Source of the DNA: Sulfurospirillum arcachonense
GTDB lineage: Bacteria; Campylobacterota; Campylobacteria; Campylobacterales; Sulfurospirillaceae
DNA: 18,230 nucleotides
Reading direction: 5' to 3'
Assembly: GCA_015662785.1 (NCBI GenBank)
Contig: DQTM01000255.1
Coordinates: forward strand, 1 to 18,230
The position numbers and the translations under genes are program-made. How positions within the stretch are numbered: the first letter of the stretch is position 1; the number at the start of each line of letters is the position of its first letter. This document shows, in pieces, positions 5,942 to 13,826 of the stretch. The notes under the pieces were generated by a model. That model saw only the letters and a list, made by a program, of their open reading frames with translations, was not told the DNA's origin and did not search any database.

Positions 5942-6604
5942 ATGCTTTTCGGCAAAATAGACTACATAAACCTACTTCCTTTTCATATATTTTTAAAAAA
6001 ATCAAATTTAACAAATGCTCTAAAACAGTCTTGCGAATACAAAAAATCTTTTCCATCCGATATAAACAGACAATTTAAAAAAAGAAGAGTTGATGGTGCA
6101 TTTATCTCTAGCATAGAGTCAACTTCAAAATCTTTTAGAACTCTCCCTCTTGGCATTGTTGCTAAAAAGCATGTTACAAGTGTATTGGTTAAGAAAAATA
6201 CCACATGTTCAAAAGACCCTCATTCAGCTACTTCCAATGTCTTAGCAAAAGTTTTAGGCATAGATGGTGAGGTACAAATTGGAGACAAAGCACTAAAACT
6301 TTACCTTGAAAATCCTCAGGATTATATAGATTTGGCAAAGGAATGGAACGATAAATACAAGTTACCTTTTGTGTTTGCTAGGCTTAGTGTAAATAAACAT
6401 TTTACTACTTATAAAAAACTCTCAGTTAGCTTTAAAAACAATCGTATTAAAATACCACAATACATACTCAAAAAGTATGCTCATGAGCGAAAGATACCTC
6501 CAAAAGAAATTTTGAAGTATCTTTCGCTGATAAGTTATGAAATCGGTGTGAAAGAGAGGAGAGGATTAAAACTTTTTCTAAAGAAAAGTAGAGTCCTCAA
6601 GTAA
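5942..6604 (+). CDS. mqnA: Chorismate dehydratase (menaquinone, futalosine pathway)
   Basis: A 220-residue periplasmic-binding-protein-fold enzyme that converts chorismate to 3-enolpyruvylbenzoate, the first step of the futalosine route to menaquinone. Visible features are the N-terminal strand GKIDYINLLPF (4-14), HSATSN (94-99), IGDKAL (113-118) and DLAKEWNDKYKLPFVFA (130-146), all in the usual order. No signal peptide is seen. I prefer ATG 5942; the in-frame GTG at 5936 adds only two residues. AAAGAG ends 5 nt before the ATG and is a weak binding site. The length is short but fits the compact form seen in Campylobacterota (from memory). The C-terminus is very basic. Confidence 0.87.
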   Translation: MLFGKIDYINLLPFHIFLKKSNLTNALKQSCEYKKSFPSDINRQFKKRRVDGAFISSIESTSKSFRTLPLGIVAKKHVTSVLVKKNTTCSKDPHSATSNVLAKVLGIDGEVQIGDKALKLYLENPQDYIDLAKEWNDKYKLPFVFARLSVNKHFTTYKKLSVSFKNNRIKIPQYILKKYAHERKIPPKEILKYLSLISYEIGVKERRGLKLFLKKSRVLK

Positions 6605-6643
6605 TTGTACAGAATATATAAACATAATTAAGGAAATAATGAA

Positions 6644-8005
6644 ATGTCAGTTCATAAGTATATTGACAAAGTGATGAAAAGTACTATGCAAAGTACTCCA
6701 GGCCAAACAGAATTTTATCAAGCAGTAGAAGAGGTTCTTGTTACACTAGAACCAATCTTAAAAGCTGAACCAAAATATGATCAACAAAATATCTTAGAGA
6801 GAATAGTTATCCCTGAGAGACAAATTATATTTCGTGTAACATGGATGGATGATGCTGGTAAGATTCAAACAAACATCGGGTATCGTGTACAGTTTAACTC
6901 AGCAATCGGACCATACAAAGGTGGACTTCGTTTTCACCCAAGTGTTAACTTAGGAATCGTTAAGTTCTTAGGCTTTGAGCAGATTTTCAAAAACTCTCTG
7001 ACTGGGCTTCCTATAGGTGGCGGTAAAGGTGGTTCTAACTTTGACCCTAAAGGTAAAAGTGATGGAGAAATCATGAGATTTTGTCAATCATTTATGCTTG
7101 AGCTTTCAAAGTATATTGGTGAGACTAGAGATGTTCCTGCTGGTGATATCGGTGTTGGTGGACGTGAGATTGGTTATATGTTTGGCGAGTATAAAAGACT
7201 AACTGGTAACTTTGAGGGTATCCTTACTGGAAAAGGCTTAAACTGGGGTGGAAGTTTGGCAAGAACAGAAGCAACAGGTTTTGGTTCAGTATATTTTGCA
7301 GAAAATATTTTAAACAAGCAAAAAGATTCACTAGAAGGTAAAATTGCTGCTGTATCAGGTTCTGGTAATGTTGCGATTTATACTATACAAAAACTTTATG
7401 ATATGGGTGCAAAAGCCGTTACATGTAGTGATTCTCGTGGTATGATTTATGATAAAAATGGTATAGACTTAGATACACTAAAACTAATCAAAGAGACAAG
7501 AAGAGATTCACTTGAAGAGTATGTTCTTATACGCAAAAATGCAACTTACCTTCCAGTTCATAGTTATCCAGAAGGAACAAATGCAGTATGGGGTGTCCCT
7601 TGTGACGTAGCATTCCCAAGTGCAACTCAAAATGAGCTTAACCTTGCAGATATGAAAAACCTACATAAAAATGGTTGCAAGTTAGTATGTGAAGGCGCAA
7701 ATATGCCTACAACTCCTGATGCGATTGAGTATATGCTAGCAAACAAGATGATGTTTGGACCTGCAAAAGCTGCCAATGCTGGTGGTGTTGCTACTTCTCA
7801 ACTAGAAATGAGTCAAAATGCAAGTATGTCAAAATGGTCATTTGCTGATGTTGATAGTAAACTTAGAACTATTATGAAATCTATATTTGATCTATCTTAT
7901 GATACATCAAAAGAGTTTGGAGACGAAGGTAATATTATGATGGGAGCCAACATAGCTGGCTTTAGAAAAGTTGCTGATTCTATGATAGATCAGGGCGCTG
8001 TATAA
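6644..8005 (+). CDS. gdhA: NADP-type glutamate dehydrogenase
   Basis: A 453-residue cytoplasmic hexameric enzyme that forms glutamate from 2-oxoglutarate and ammonia. Substrate-binding and catalytic lysines are visible: K92 in GPYKGGLRFHPS, K116 in FEQIFKNSLTGLP and K128 in PIGGGKGGSNFDPKG. The Rossmann domain begins near VSGSGNVAIYTIQKL (about 237-251). The length matches the E. coli GdhA type (about 447), which is usually NADPH-specific and biosynthetic. ATG 6644 follows AAGGAAA. It lies 39 bp after mqnA, so co-transcription is possible although no functional link is obvious. Confidence 0.95.
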   Translation: MSVHKYIDKVMKSTMQSTPGQTEFYQAVEEVLVTLEPILKAEPKYDQQNILERIVIPERQIIFRVTWMDDAGKIQTNIGYRVQFNSAIGPYKGGLRFHPSVNLGIVKFLGFEQIFKNSLTGLPIGGGKGGSNFDPKGKSDGEIMRFCQSFMLELSKYIGETRDVPAGDIGVGGREIGYMFGEYKRLTGNFEGILTGKGLNWGGSLARTEATGFGSVYFAENILNKQKDSLEGKIAAVSGSGNVAIYTIQKLYDMGAKAVTCSDSRGMIYDKNGIDLDTLKLIKETRRDSLEEYVLIRKNATYLPVHSYPEGTNAVWGVPCDVAFPSATQNELNLADMKNLHKNGCKLVCEGANMPTTPDAIEYMLANKMMFGPAKAANAGGVATSQLEMSQNASMSKWSFADVDSKLRTIMKSIFDLSYDTSKEFGDEGNIMMGANIAGFRKVADSMIDQGAV

Positions 8006-8031
8006 ACATTTTTATTTTCTAAAAAGCCTGC

Positions 8032-8055
8032 GGTGATACACAAATGTATATCACC
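8032..8055 (+). terminator. Hairpin downstream of gdhA
   Basis: GGTGATA (8032-8038) pairs with TATCACC (8049-8055) around a 10-nt loop. It has no T-run of its own, so it may be a 3' stabilising structure before the true terminator at 8077-8098. Confidence 0.4.
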
Positions 8056-8071
8056 TTCGGTTCCAAACCTA

Positions 8072-8098
8072 AAAACAGCAAGAAATTGCTATTTTTTT
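8072..8098. terminator. Rho-independent terminator, gdhA / upp
   Basis: AGCAA (8077-8081) and TTGCT (8086-8090) close a GAAA tetraloop. AAAA on one side and seven T on the other (8092-8098) extend the stem past one mismatch. It lies between converging gdhA and upp and can act on both strands. Confidence 0.75.
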
Positions 8099-8105
8099 AC
8101 GGCTC

Positions 8106-8729
8106 TCAAGTATTAAAAACTCTATCTCCTGCATCTCCAAGACCCGGTACTATATATCCATTTTCATTTAATTTTTCATCTATTGCTGCAATGTAAACTG
8201 GTACATCAGGATGAATCTCTGAAAACTTTTTAATTCCCTCTGGTGCTGCAACTATAGCTATAAAGCATATATCTTTTACACCTTTTTCTTTCAAAAAGTT
8301 GACAGCATCTATTGCTGTTCCACCTGTTGCGAACATTGGGTCAATAATAATAGCCGTTCTCTCTTTATGGTCTTCAGGAAGCTTAGCATAATAAAACTCT
8401 GGCTGTAGAGTCTCTTCATTTCTTTGAAAACCTAAAAAACCAACACTTGCATCTGGAATAAGCTTAAAAATTCCATCAAGCATACCAAGTGCAGCTCTTA
8501 AGATTGGACAAATCATCAGTTTAGTGTCAAGTTTCTTTGCATGGGCAACTGCAACCGGTGTTTTTACATCTACATCTTTCAAAGGCAGTTCTCTTGTTGC
8601 TTCAAAAAGCATAAGATATGAAATTTCATCTACTAAAAGTCTAAAATGAAAAGGATCAGTTTTCTCATCTCTTAGTATCGAAAGCTTATGCTCAATCAGT
8701 GGGTGGTTTATTACATGTACATTTTTCAT
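8106..8729 (-). CDS. upp: Uracil phosphoribosyltransferase
   Basis: A 207-residue cytoplasmic salvage enzyme that makes UMP from uracil and PRPP. The PRPP loop is IIIDPMFATGGTAIDAV, and the uracil-binding C-terminal end YIVPGLGDAGDRVFNT is intact. The length is usual for the family (about 208). The ATG follows the adk stop directly (TAAATG), and its ribosome binding site AGGAG lies inside the last codons of adk. The two genes form a nucleotide-metabolism operon. Confidence 0.95.
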   Translation of the reverse strand: MKNVHVINHPLIEHKLSILRDEKTDPFHFRLLVDEISYLMLFEATRELPLKDVDVKTPVAVAHAKKLDTKLMICPILRAALGMLDGIFKLIPDASVGFLGFQRNEETLQPEFYYAKLPEDHKERTAIIIDPMFATGGTAIDAVNFLKEKGVKDICFIAIVAAPEGIKKFSEIHPDVPVYIAAIDEKLNENGYIVPGLGDAGDRVFNT

Positions 8730-9374
8730 TTATGCTCCTATTGCTTTAAACATATCTTCTGTAACCTGTGCAACTTCTTTTGTTCCATCAAGTTTTAACA
8801 TAACACCCATATCTGTATAAAATGCTATAAGAGGTGCTGTTTGCGTATGATACGCTTCTAATCTACTCTTTACAGTCTCGACATTATCATCTTTTCTAAT
8901 TAGAAGTTTACCGCTACAGTAATCACAAACGTCTTCAACTTTTGAAGGGTTAAACTCAACATGAAAAGAAGCTCCACATTCACTACAAACTCTACGACCT
9001 GTAATTCTTCCAACGATAAGAGAATCAGGAACATTTAAAGAGATAACTTTATCTAAAGATATACCCATGTCACTCATAAGAGCTTTAAGAGCCTCTGCTT
9101 GAGGAAGAGTTCTAGGATATCCATCAAGAATAAACCCTGATTTACAGTCATCCTCAGCCAATCTATCTTTGATAATTCCAATAATAGTAGAATCCGGAAC
9201 AAGTTTTCCCTCATCCATAAACTTCTTTGCTTCCATACCCATATCTGTTTTTTCTGCTATTGCAGCTCTTAGTATGTCCCCTGTCGAAATCTGTGGAATA
9301 TCATATTTTTCTATCAAAAACTTTGCCTGTGTACCTTTTCCTGCACCAGGTGCTCCAAATACCATTAAATTCAT
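8730..9374 (-). CDS. adk: Adenylate kinase, zinc-binding LID form
   Basis: A 214-residue enzyme catalysing AMP + ATP to 2 ADP. The P-loop is GAPGAGKGTQ (7-16), the AMP-binding motif DGYPRT (84-89) is present, and the long LID domain carries four cysteines (C130, C133, C150, C153) spaced for a structural zinc, as in Bacillus-type kinases. ATG 9374 is preceded by AAGGAGAT. It is the first gene of the adk-upp operon. Confidence 0.96.
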   Translation of the reverse strand: MNLMVFGAPGAGKGTQAKFLIEKYDIPQISTGDILRAAIAEKTDMGMEAKKFMDEGKLVPDSTIIGIIKDRLAEDDCKSGFILDGYPRTLPQAEALKALMSDMGISLDKVISLNVPDSLIVGRITGRRVCSECGASFHVEFNPSKVEDVCDYCSGKLLIRKDDNVETVKSRLEAYHTQTAPLIAFYTDMGVMLKLDGTKEVAQVTEDMFKAIGA

Positions 9375-9403
9375 GAGAATAATCTCCTTATTTTATTTTG
9401 CTT

Positions 9404-9409
9404 AGTATA
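9404..9409 (-). promoter_or_regulatory. -10 box for adk-upp
   Basis: TATACT on the minus strand, 30 bp upstream of the adk ATG. No good -35 hexamer is seen. Confidence 0.4.
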
Positions 9410-9447
9410 TAAAAATTGTATTTAATAAGAGATAAGAGTTAGAAGTT

Positions 9448-9471
9448 AGAGGTGAGTTTTAGCTCACCTCT
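9448..9471. terminator. Hairpin after malic enzyme gene
   Basis: AGAGGTGAG (9448-9456) pairs perfectly with CTCACCTCT (9463-9471) around a 6-nt loop, starting 8 bp after the malic enzyme stop. No long T-run follows on the minus strand, so termination may be partial. Its position separates gltX-malic enzyme from adk-upp. Confidence 0.55.
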
Positions 9472-9478
9472 GTTTAAA

Positions 9479-10759
9479 TTATTTTTTTTCTGATTCAATT
9501 TGCCATGTTAATTTTGAATAGTATGCATCTATATCAAAATCTTTACTTACTCTAGCAACGCCATCTTCAATGGCTGCTCTAGCTACTGCCGTACTAACTT
9601 CAGGAAGAACTCTTCTGTCAAATGGTTTTGGGATAATATAATCTAAACCAAACTTCAAATCAGCTCCATCATAAGCATCTTTTACATACTGAGGAACATC
9701 TTTTTTAGCTAATTTAGCAAGTGCTTTTGCAGCTGCCATTTTCATGTTTTCCGTTACTTTTGTTGCTCTAACATCTAAAGCACCTCTAAATATAAATGGA
9801 AATCCAAGAACATTGTTTACTTGGTTAGGATAGTCACTTCTTCCTGTTCCCATCATAACGTCATCTCTAACTTCAGCTACAAGTTCAGGAAGTACTTCTG
9901 GAACTGGGTTAGAAAGAGCAAAGATAATTGGGTTTGGGTTCATAGCAGCTATCATCTCTTTACTTACGATGCCTGGAGCAGAAAGTCCTAAGAACATATC
10001 AGCACCTTTCATAGCGTCATCTAATGTTCTATCTTCTGTCTCAATTGCAAATGCAGCCTTATATTTGTTAAGGTCATCTCTTTTTGAGTGAATTACACCT
10101 TTTGAATCAAGCATAACAATATGTTCAGCACCCAAAAGTCTATACATCTTACCACAAGCAATACCAGCTGCTCCTGCACCACTTATTACTATTTTCATTT
10201 CATGTATATTTTTGCCACTAATCTCAAGTGAATTAATAAGTGCAGCAGATGTAATCATAGCAGTACCATGTTGATCGTCATGCATAACAGGAATATCTAC
10301 TAATGCTTGAAGTTTTTCTTCTATCTCAAAACACCCAGGTGCTTTTATATCTTCTAGGTTAATTCCACCAAAAGTTGGAGATATTGCTTTACATATTTCT
10401 ACTATTTTATCAGGGTCATGCTCGTCTAATTCTATATCAAAAGCATCAATGTTTGCAAATGCTTTAAAAAGTACTGATTTGCCTTCCATAACAGGCTTGC
10501 CAGCAAGTCCTCCGATATTTCCAAGACCAAGAACTGCTGTTCCATCACTGATAACAGCAACTAAGTTACCTTTGTTTGTATACTTATATGCTAACTCAGG
10601 ATCCTCAGCAATATCTCTACAAGGATAAGCGACACCTGGAGTATATGCCATAGACAAATCTCTTGCTGTATCACAAGGTTTTGTAATATCTATCCCAATC
10701 TTTCCACCAATGTGGTACTCTAATGATTCTTCTTTTGTTACCTTAATATTCACTGCCAT
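9479..10759 (-). CDS. maeB: Malic enzyme (short form, no phosphotransacetylase domain)
   Basis: A 426-residue enzyme that decarboxylates malate to pyruvate with reduction of NAD(P). Visible are YTPGVAYPC (39-47), SDGTAVLGLGNIG, the metal-binding region INLEDIKAPGCFEIEEKLQ, HDDQHGTA, and the nucleotide-binding glycines ISGAGAAGIACG. E. coli MaeB (about 760 residues) has a C-terminal phosphotransacetylase-like domain that is absent here, so the symbol names the family only. Cofactor preference (NAD or NADP) is not settled by sequence alone. ATG 10759 lies 2 bp after gltX, and GGAG at the gltX end serves as its ribosome binding site, so the two are co-transcribed. Confidence 0.92.
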   Translation of the reverse strand: MAVNIKVTKEESLEYHIGGKIGIDITKPCDTARDLSMAYTPGVAYPCRDIAEDPELAYKYTNKGNLVAVISDGTAVLGLGNIGGLAGKPVMEGKSVLFKAFANIDAFDIELDEHDPDKIVEICKAISPTFGGINLEDIKAPGCFEIEEKLQALVDIPVMHDDQHGTAMITSAALINSLEISGKNIHEMKIVISGAGAAGIACGKMYRLLGAEHIVMLDSKGVIHSKRDDLNKYKAAFAIETEDRTLDDAMKGADMFLGLSAPGIVSKEMIAAMNPNPIIFALSNPVPEVLPELVAEVRDDVMMGTGRSDYPNQVNNVLGFPFIFRGALDVRATKVTENMKMAAAKALAKLAKKDVPQYVKDAYDGADLKFGLDYIIPKPFDRRVLPEVSTAVARAAIEDGVARVSKDFDIDAYYSKLTWQIESEKK

Positions 10760-10761
10760 TC

Positions 10762-12150
10762 TTATACTCCTACTTTTACTAATTTGTCAATTCTCTTAAC
10801 AACATCTTTAAACCCAACTATGCTCAACACATCAAACACAGATGGACTCACCGCACTCCCCACTATTGCTATTCTTATTGGTTGAGCCAAATGTTTTAAC
10901 TTCAACCCACGACTTTCCAGAAATTTATTCGCAACCTCTTTAAACTCATCTGCTAAAGTTATTTCACCTTTTGCTTTGAGTTCTTCATTGAATGCTCCTA
11001 AGATTTCTAGTGCATCACCTTTCAAAAACTTTTCAACCGCTTTTTCATCATAATTATTTGGTTCTATTATAATAGAATTAACCATAGATTTTAATTCATT
11101 CATATCTTTGGCTCTATCTCTTAATAAATCTATAAGCTCCACTCTTTTTTCAAAACAACTCAAATCTAAATCATAATCTTTTAAAACTTCTACTAGCCTA
11201 TCTACATGTAAAGACTTAATGTATTGTGTGTTTATCCATGATAGTTTTTCTGCATTATATGCTGAAGCTGATTTGTTTATATCGTTAGGATTAAAAAGAT
11301 CTAACATCTCATCCATACTAAAAATCTCTTGGTCGCCATTACTCCAACCAAGACGAATCAGAAAGTTTAAAAGTGCTTCAGGTAAAATTCCATCTTTTTT
11401 ATAATCCATAACATCCATAGCCCCATCTCTTTTAGAGAGTTTTTTACCACTAGGATTAAGTATCATAGGAACATGGAAAAACTTTGGTATATCAAAACCA
11501 AGAGCTTCATAAACTACCATCTGTTTAGGAGTGTTTGAAAGGTGATCATCACCACGAATTACTTCAGTAACTCCCATCAAAGCATCGTCAATTGCAACTA
11601 CAAAATTATAAAGTGGTGTGCCATCAGCTCTTGCGATTACAAAATCATCTAAAACATCTTTAACATCAAACTTGACTTCACCTTTGACTCCATCAACAAA
11701 ACTAATCTGTCCCTCTAGTGGTGATTTGATACGAACTACTGGTTTTATATCATTTGGAGGAGTTCCTTCAAAGTCTCTATATCTTCCATCATATTTTGTA
11801 CGTTCTTTGTTTGCTTTTTGTTTTTCGTAAAGTTCATCTTTTTGGGCTGAACTCATATAGCAGTAGTAAGCTTTGCCTTCATCTAAGAGTTGTTGCACAT
11901 ATTTTTTGTATATATCAAATCTATTTGATTGATAAGTGATTGAGTCATCATGACTAAGTCCAGTCCACTTAAAAGCTTCTTCAATAGCAATTGCAGCCTC
12001 TTTTGAATTTCTTTTCAAATCTGTATCTTCGATTCTTAAAAGAAATTTACCACCATTTTTCTTTGCCCATAGATAACTATAAAGTGCAGTCCTAAGACCT
12101 CCAATGTGTAAATATCCTGTTGGAGATGGTGCAAAACGTGTTACTAGCAT
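10762..12150 (-). CDS. gltX: Glutamyl-tRNA synthetase (GltX1 type)
   Basis: A 462-residue class I synthetase that charges tRNA-Glu. The HIGH-type motif is PSPTGYLHIGG (9-18), the KMSKS-type motif is KLSKR (237-241), and IRGDDHLSNTPKQ is conserved between them. The zinc-binding cysteine cluster of the E. coli enzyme is not seen (only one Cys near 97). Many Campylobacterota carry two GltX proteins, one of which charges tRNA-Gln. This one resembles the H. pylori GltX1 sequence as I remember it, so I favour the tRNA-Glu form, but a second copy outside the window is likely. ATG 12150 is preceded by AAGGAT. Confidence 0.94.
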   Translation of the reverse strand: MLVTRFAPSPTGYLHIGGLRTALYSYLWAKKNGGKFLLRIEDTDLKRNSKEAAIAIEEAFKWTGLSHDDSITYQSNRFDIYKKYVQQLLDEGKAYYCYMSSAQKDELYEKQKANKERTKYDGRYRDFEGTPPNDIKPVVRIKSPLEGQISFVDGVKGEVKFDVKDVLDDFVIARADGTPLYNFVVAIDDALMGVTEVIRGDDHLSNTPKQMVVYEALGFDIPKFFHVPMILNPSGKKLSKRDGAMDVMDYKKDGILPEALLNFLIRLGWSNGDQEIFSMDEMLDLFNPNDINKSASAYNAEKLSWINTQYIKSLHVDRLVEVLKDYDLDLSCFEKRVELIDLLRDRAKDMNELKSMVNSIIIEPNNYDEKAVEKFLKGDALEILGAFNEELKAKGEITLADEFKEVANKFLESRGLKLKHLAQPIRIAIVGSAVSPSVFDVLSIVGFKDVVKRIDKLVKVGV

Positions 12151-12175
12151 ATGTATTTATCCTTATTTGGTTTAT

Positions 12176-12181
12176 ATTATA
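12176..12181 (-). promoter_or_regulatory. -10 box for gltX-malic enzyme
   Basis: TATAAT on the minus strand 26 bp upstream of the gltX ATG, in the 132-bp divergent region. No good -35 box is seen. Confidence 0.5.
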
Positions 12182-12234
12182 CTCTTAAGTTATGTAAAAA
12201 AAATGTTTGTGTACGAGTTTAAGGTTTTTGTGTG

Positions 12235-12240
12235 TATAAT
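12235..12240 (+). promoter_or_regulatory. Extended -10 promoter for SurA-like gene
   Basis: TGTGTATAAT ends at 12240, about 42 bp before the chosen TTG start. Because the promoter itself lies at 12232-12240, the in-frame GTG at 12232 cannot be the start. Confidence 0.5.
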
Positions 12241-12282
12241 TCAAAGAATTATATAAATTTTTTACTTATAAAAGGATTACTA

Positions 12283-13125
12283 TTGAAGATTATTCCTCGA
12301 TTATTAGTTAGTGCATCTATTTGTGCGACCCTCGGCTTTTCTGGCATCATTACAGGTGTTTCAGTAATCATAAATGATGAACCAATAACACTTTATGAAG
12401 TTTATAAATACTCAGAAAAGTATAAAATTTCAAGAAAAGAGTCTCTCAACTTACTAGTTAGACAAAAACTAGAAAATTCTCAAATCAAAAAACTCCGTAT
12501 TGATGCAGATACCTTTGAAGTGGATAAATACATAGAAAACTTAGCTAACAAAAATGGGCTAAGCCAATATGAATTTTTAAATATGCTCAAAGAGAAAGAT
12601 GTAAAAATTGCTCAATATAGAAAAGAGATAAAAGATAAACTCAAAAAAGATAAACTCTATCGAAGTATTTATAGAGACAAAATAAAAGCAGTTGAAGAAG
12701 AAGCAATGGCAAAATTTTATAAAGATAACCCTGCTGAATTCAAAGTTGCAAACAGCTTCAATATCTCTGTATACACGGCACAAAAACCAGAAGATTTACA
12801 AGCTATTCAAAACAACCCAATGCTCCAACCAGCAAATGTTAAAATTGAAAATAAAATCTTAGATGCCAAAACACTTGATAATAAACTAAAGGCACTATTA
12901 AACAGTACAAAACAAGGAATGTTCACTCAAGTCTTAAATATCCAAAACAGTCCAACTATGTTTTATATAAAAGAGAAAAAAGATTTTACACAGATACCTT
13001 ATGAAGATGTAAAAAAGAATATCTATAGAGTTATATCTAAACGACAAGAAGAGAAAGTAGTAAAAGACTATTTTGAAAAACTAAAATCTTCTGCGTCTAT
13101 TATTGTAGTAAGATCTCCAACTTAA
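12283..13125 (+). CDS. SurA-N-domain periplasmic chaperone-like protein
   Basis: A protein of 280 residues read from TTG 12283, which has AAGGAT 6 nt upstream. The N-terminus (MKIIPRLLVSASICATLGFSG) is a typical signal peptide. The mature part begins VSVIINDEPITLYEVYKYS, the opening of a SurA/PpiD-type N-terminal chaperone domain, and continues as a long basic helical region with many Lys/Glu (about 50-140). The C-terminal third has the strand-helix spacing of a parvulin domain, but I could not see its catalytic residues, so it may be a degenerate isomerase domain. The likely role is helping outer-membrane proteins through the periplasm (inference). It converges on the flagellin-like gene, with stop codons overlapping by 4 bp. 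Confidence 0.72.
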   Translation: MKIIPRLLVSASICATLGFSGIITGVSVIINDEPITLYEVYKYSEKYKISRKESLNLLVRQKLENSQIKKLRIDADTFEVDKYIENLANKNGLSQYEFLNMLKEKDVKIAQYRKEIKDKLKKDKLYRSIYRDKIKAVEEEAMAKFYKDNPAEFKVANSFNISVYTAQKPEDLQAIQNNPMLQPANVKIENKILDAKTLDNKLKALLNSTKQGMFTQVLNIQNSPTMFYIKEKKDFTQIPYEDVKKNIYRVISKRQEEKVVKDYFEKLKSSASIIVVRSPT

Positions 13126-13808
13126 TCTAAAAGATGTGAGACTTTATCTTTAAGCAGGCTTGTATCATGAGCTTGCTTCAGTTCTTCAATATTTGGAGTT
13201 AATTTTATTGGCTCTTTTGATAACATATTTGCCTCTATGTTAATGAGAGGATTTTTGGAATCTAAAACTGCCATATGGTTGAAATTTATAACTTCTATCT
13301 GAGTTTTTATACTATTTATATTCTCTTTTATTGAACCAAGTCCATCTATAAAACTATTTACTTCCATGTTATTACCTAGTACAAAATCTTCTATACTAGT
13401 CTCATTTATCATAGAAAATCTAAACTCAAAACTACCAATACTAAGCGTATGTTCAGCATAAAAAAGACCAGAATCATTAAACATAGTATTATCAACAATA
13501 TCCTGCATACTCAAGCTTATCTCTTCAAATTTTTCGTTTAATTCACTCTCTTGTGAGCTAAAAAATGAGAATTTTTCATTAAGTTTTTGTAGTTCTTCAC
13601 CACCATTTTGAAGTTTTGAGATAGAACTATGTGCAATCTGTAGCATAGCTATGGATTCATTTGATTCTAATAGAGATACTGAGGTTATGCTATTACTTTC
13701 AAAAGTATCTACTCTATTTTGTGTTGTATTTTGCTCAGGAGTTGAGGTATTAGATTTTTTTTGTTCAATAAAGTTTATGCTATGTGCACTACTTCCATCA
13801 ATCTTCAT
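13122..13808 (-). CDS. Divergent FlaC/flagellin-like protein in the acc operon
   Basis: A 228-residue protein. The block ESIAMLQIAHSSISKLQNGG (about 51-70), followed by QDIVDNTMFNDSGLF (about 102-116), parallels NETIGMMQIADSAVSNIS and QDIVDTTSYNGQSLL of the FlaC-like protein at 17355-18074. It also has FIDGLGSIKENI where FlaC has FKEGLNSLHSEI, and both end in a helix finishing in LL. The first conserved flagellin helix is replaced by a Ser/Asn/Thr-rich stretch. It is therefore a diverged paralog of the short flagellin, probably secreted rather than polymerised (inference). A strong AGGAGGT precedes ATG 13808, and the gene lies 18 bp after accC, so it should be co-transcribed with accB-accC. 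Its function is unknown. Confidence 0.68.
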   Translation of the reverse strand: MKIDGSSAHSINFIEQKKSNTSTPEQNTTQNRVDTFESNSITSVSLLESNESIAMLQIAHSSISKLQNGGEELQKLNEKFSFFSSQESELNEKFEEISLSMQDIVDNTMFNDSGLFYAEHTLSIGSFEFRFSMINETSIEDFVLGNNMEVNSFIDGLGSIKENINSIKTQIEVINFNHMAVLDSKNPLINIEANMLSKEPIKLTPNIEELKQAHDTSLLKDKVSHLLD

Positions 13809-13826
13809 CCAATACCTCCTAAAAGT

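Noticed and set aside
9431..9452. Tandem-like repeat GAGTTAGAAGTTAGAG
   Set aside because: Only about two imperfect units in AT-rich spacer next to a hairpin; likely chance.
12232..12282. Longer start (GTG 12232) for the SurA-like protein
   Set aside because: It lies on the TATAAT promoter and would put 17 residues ahead of a clear signal peptide. TTG 12283 has a good ribosome binding site.
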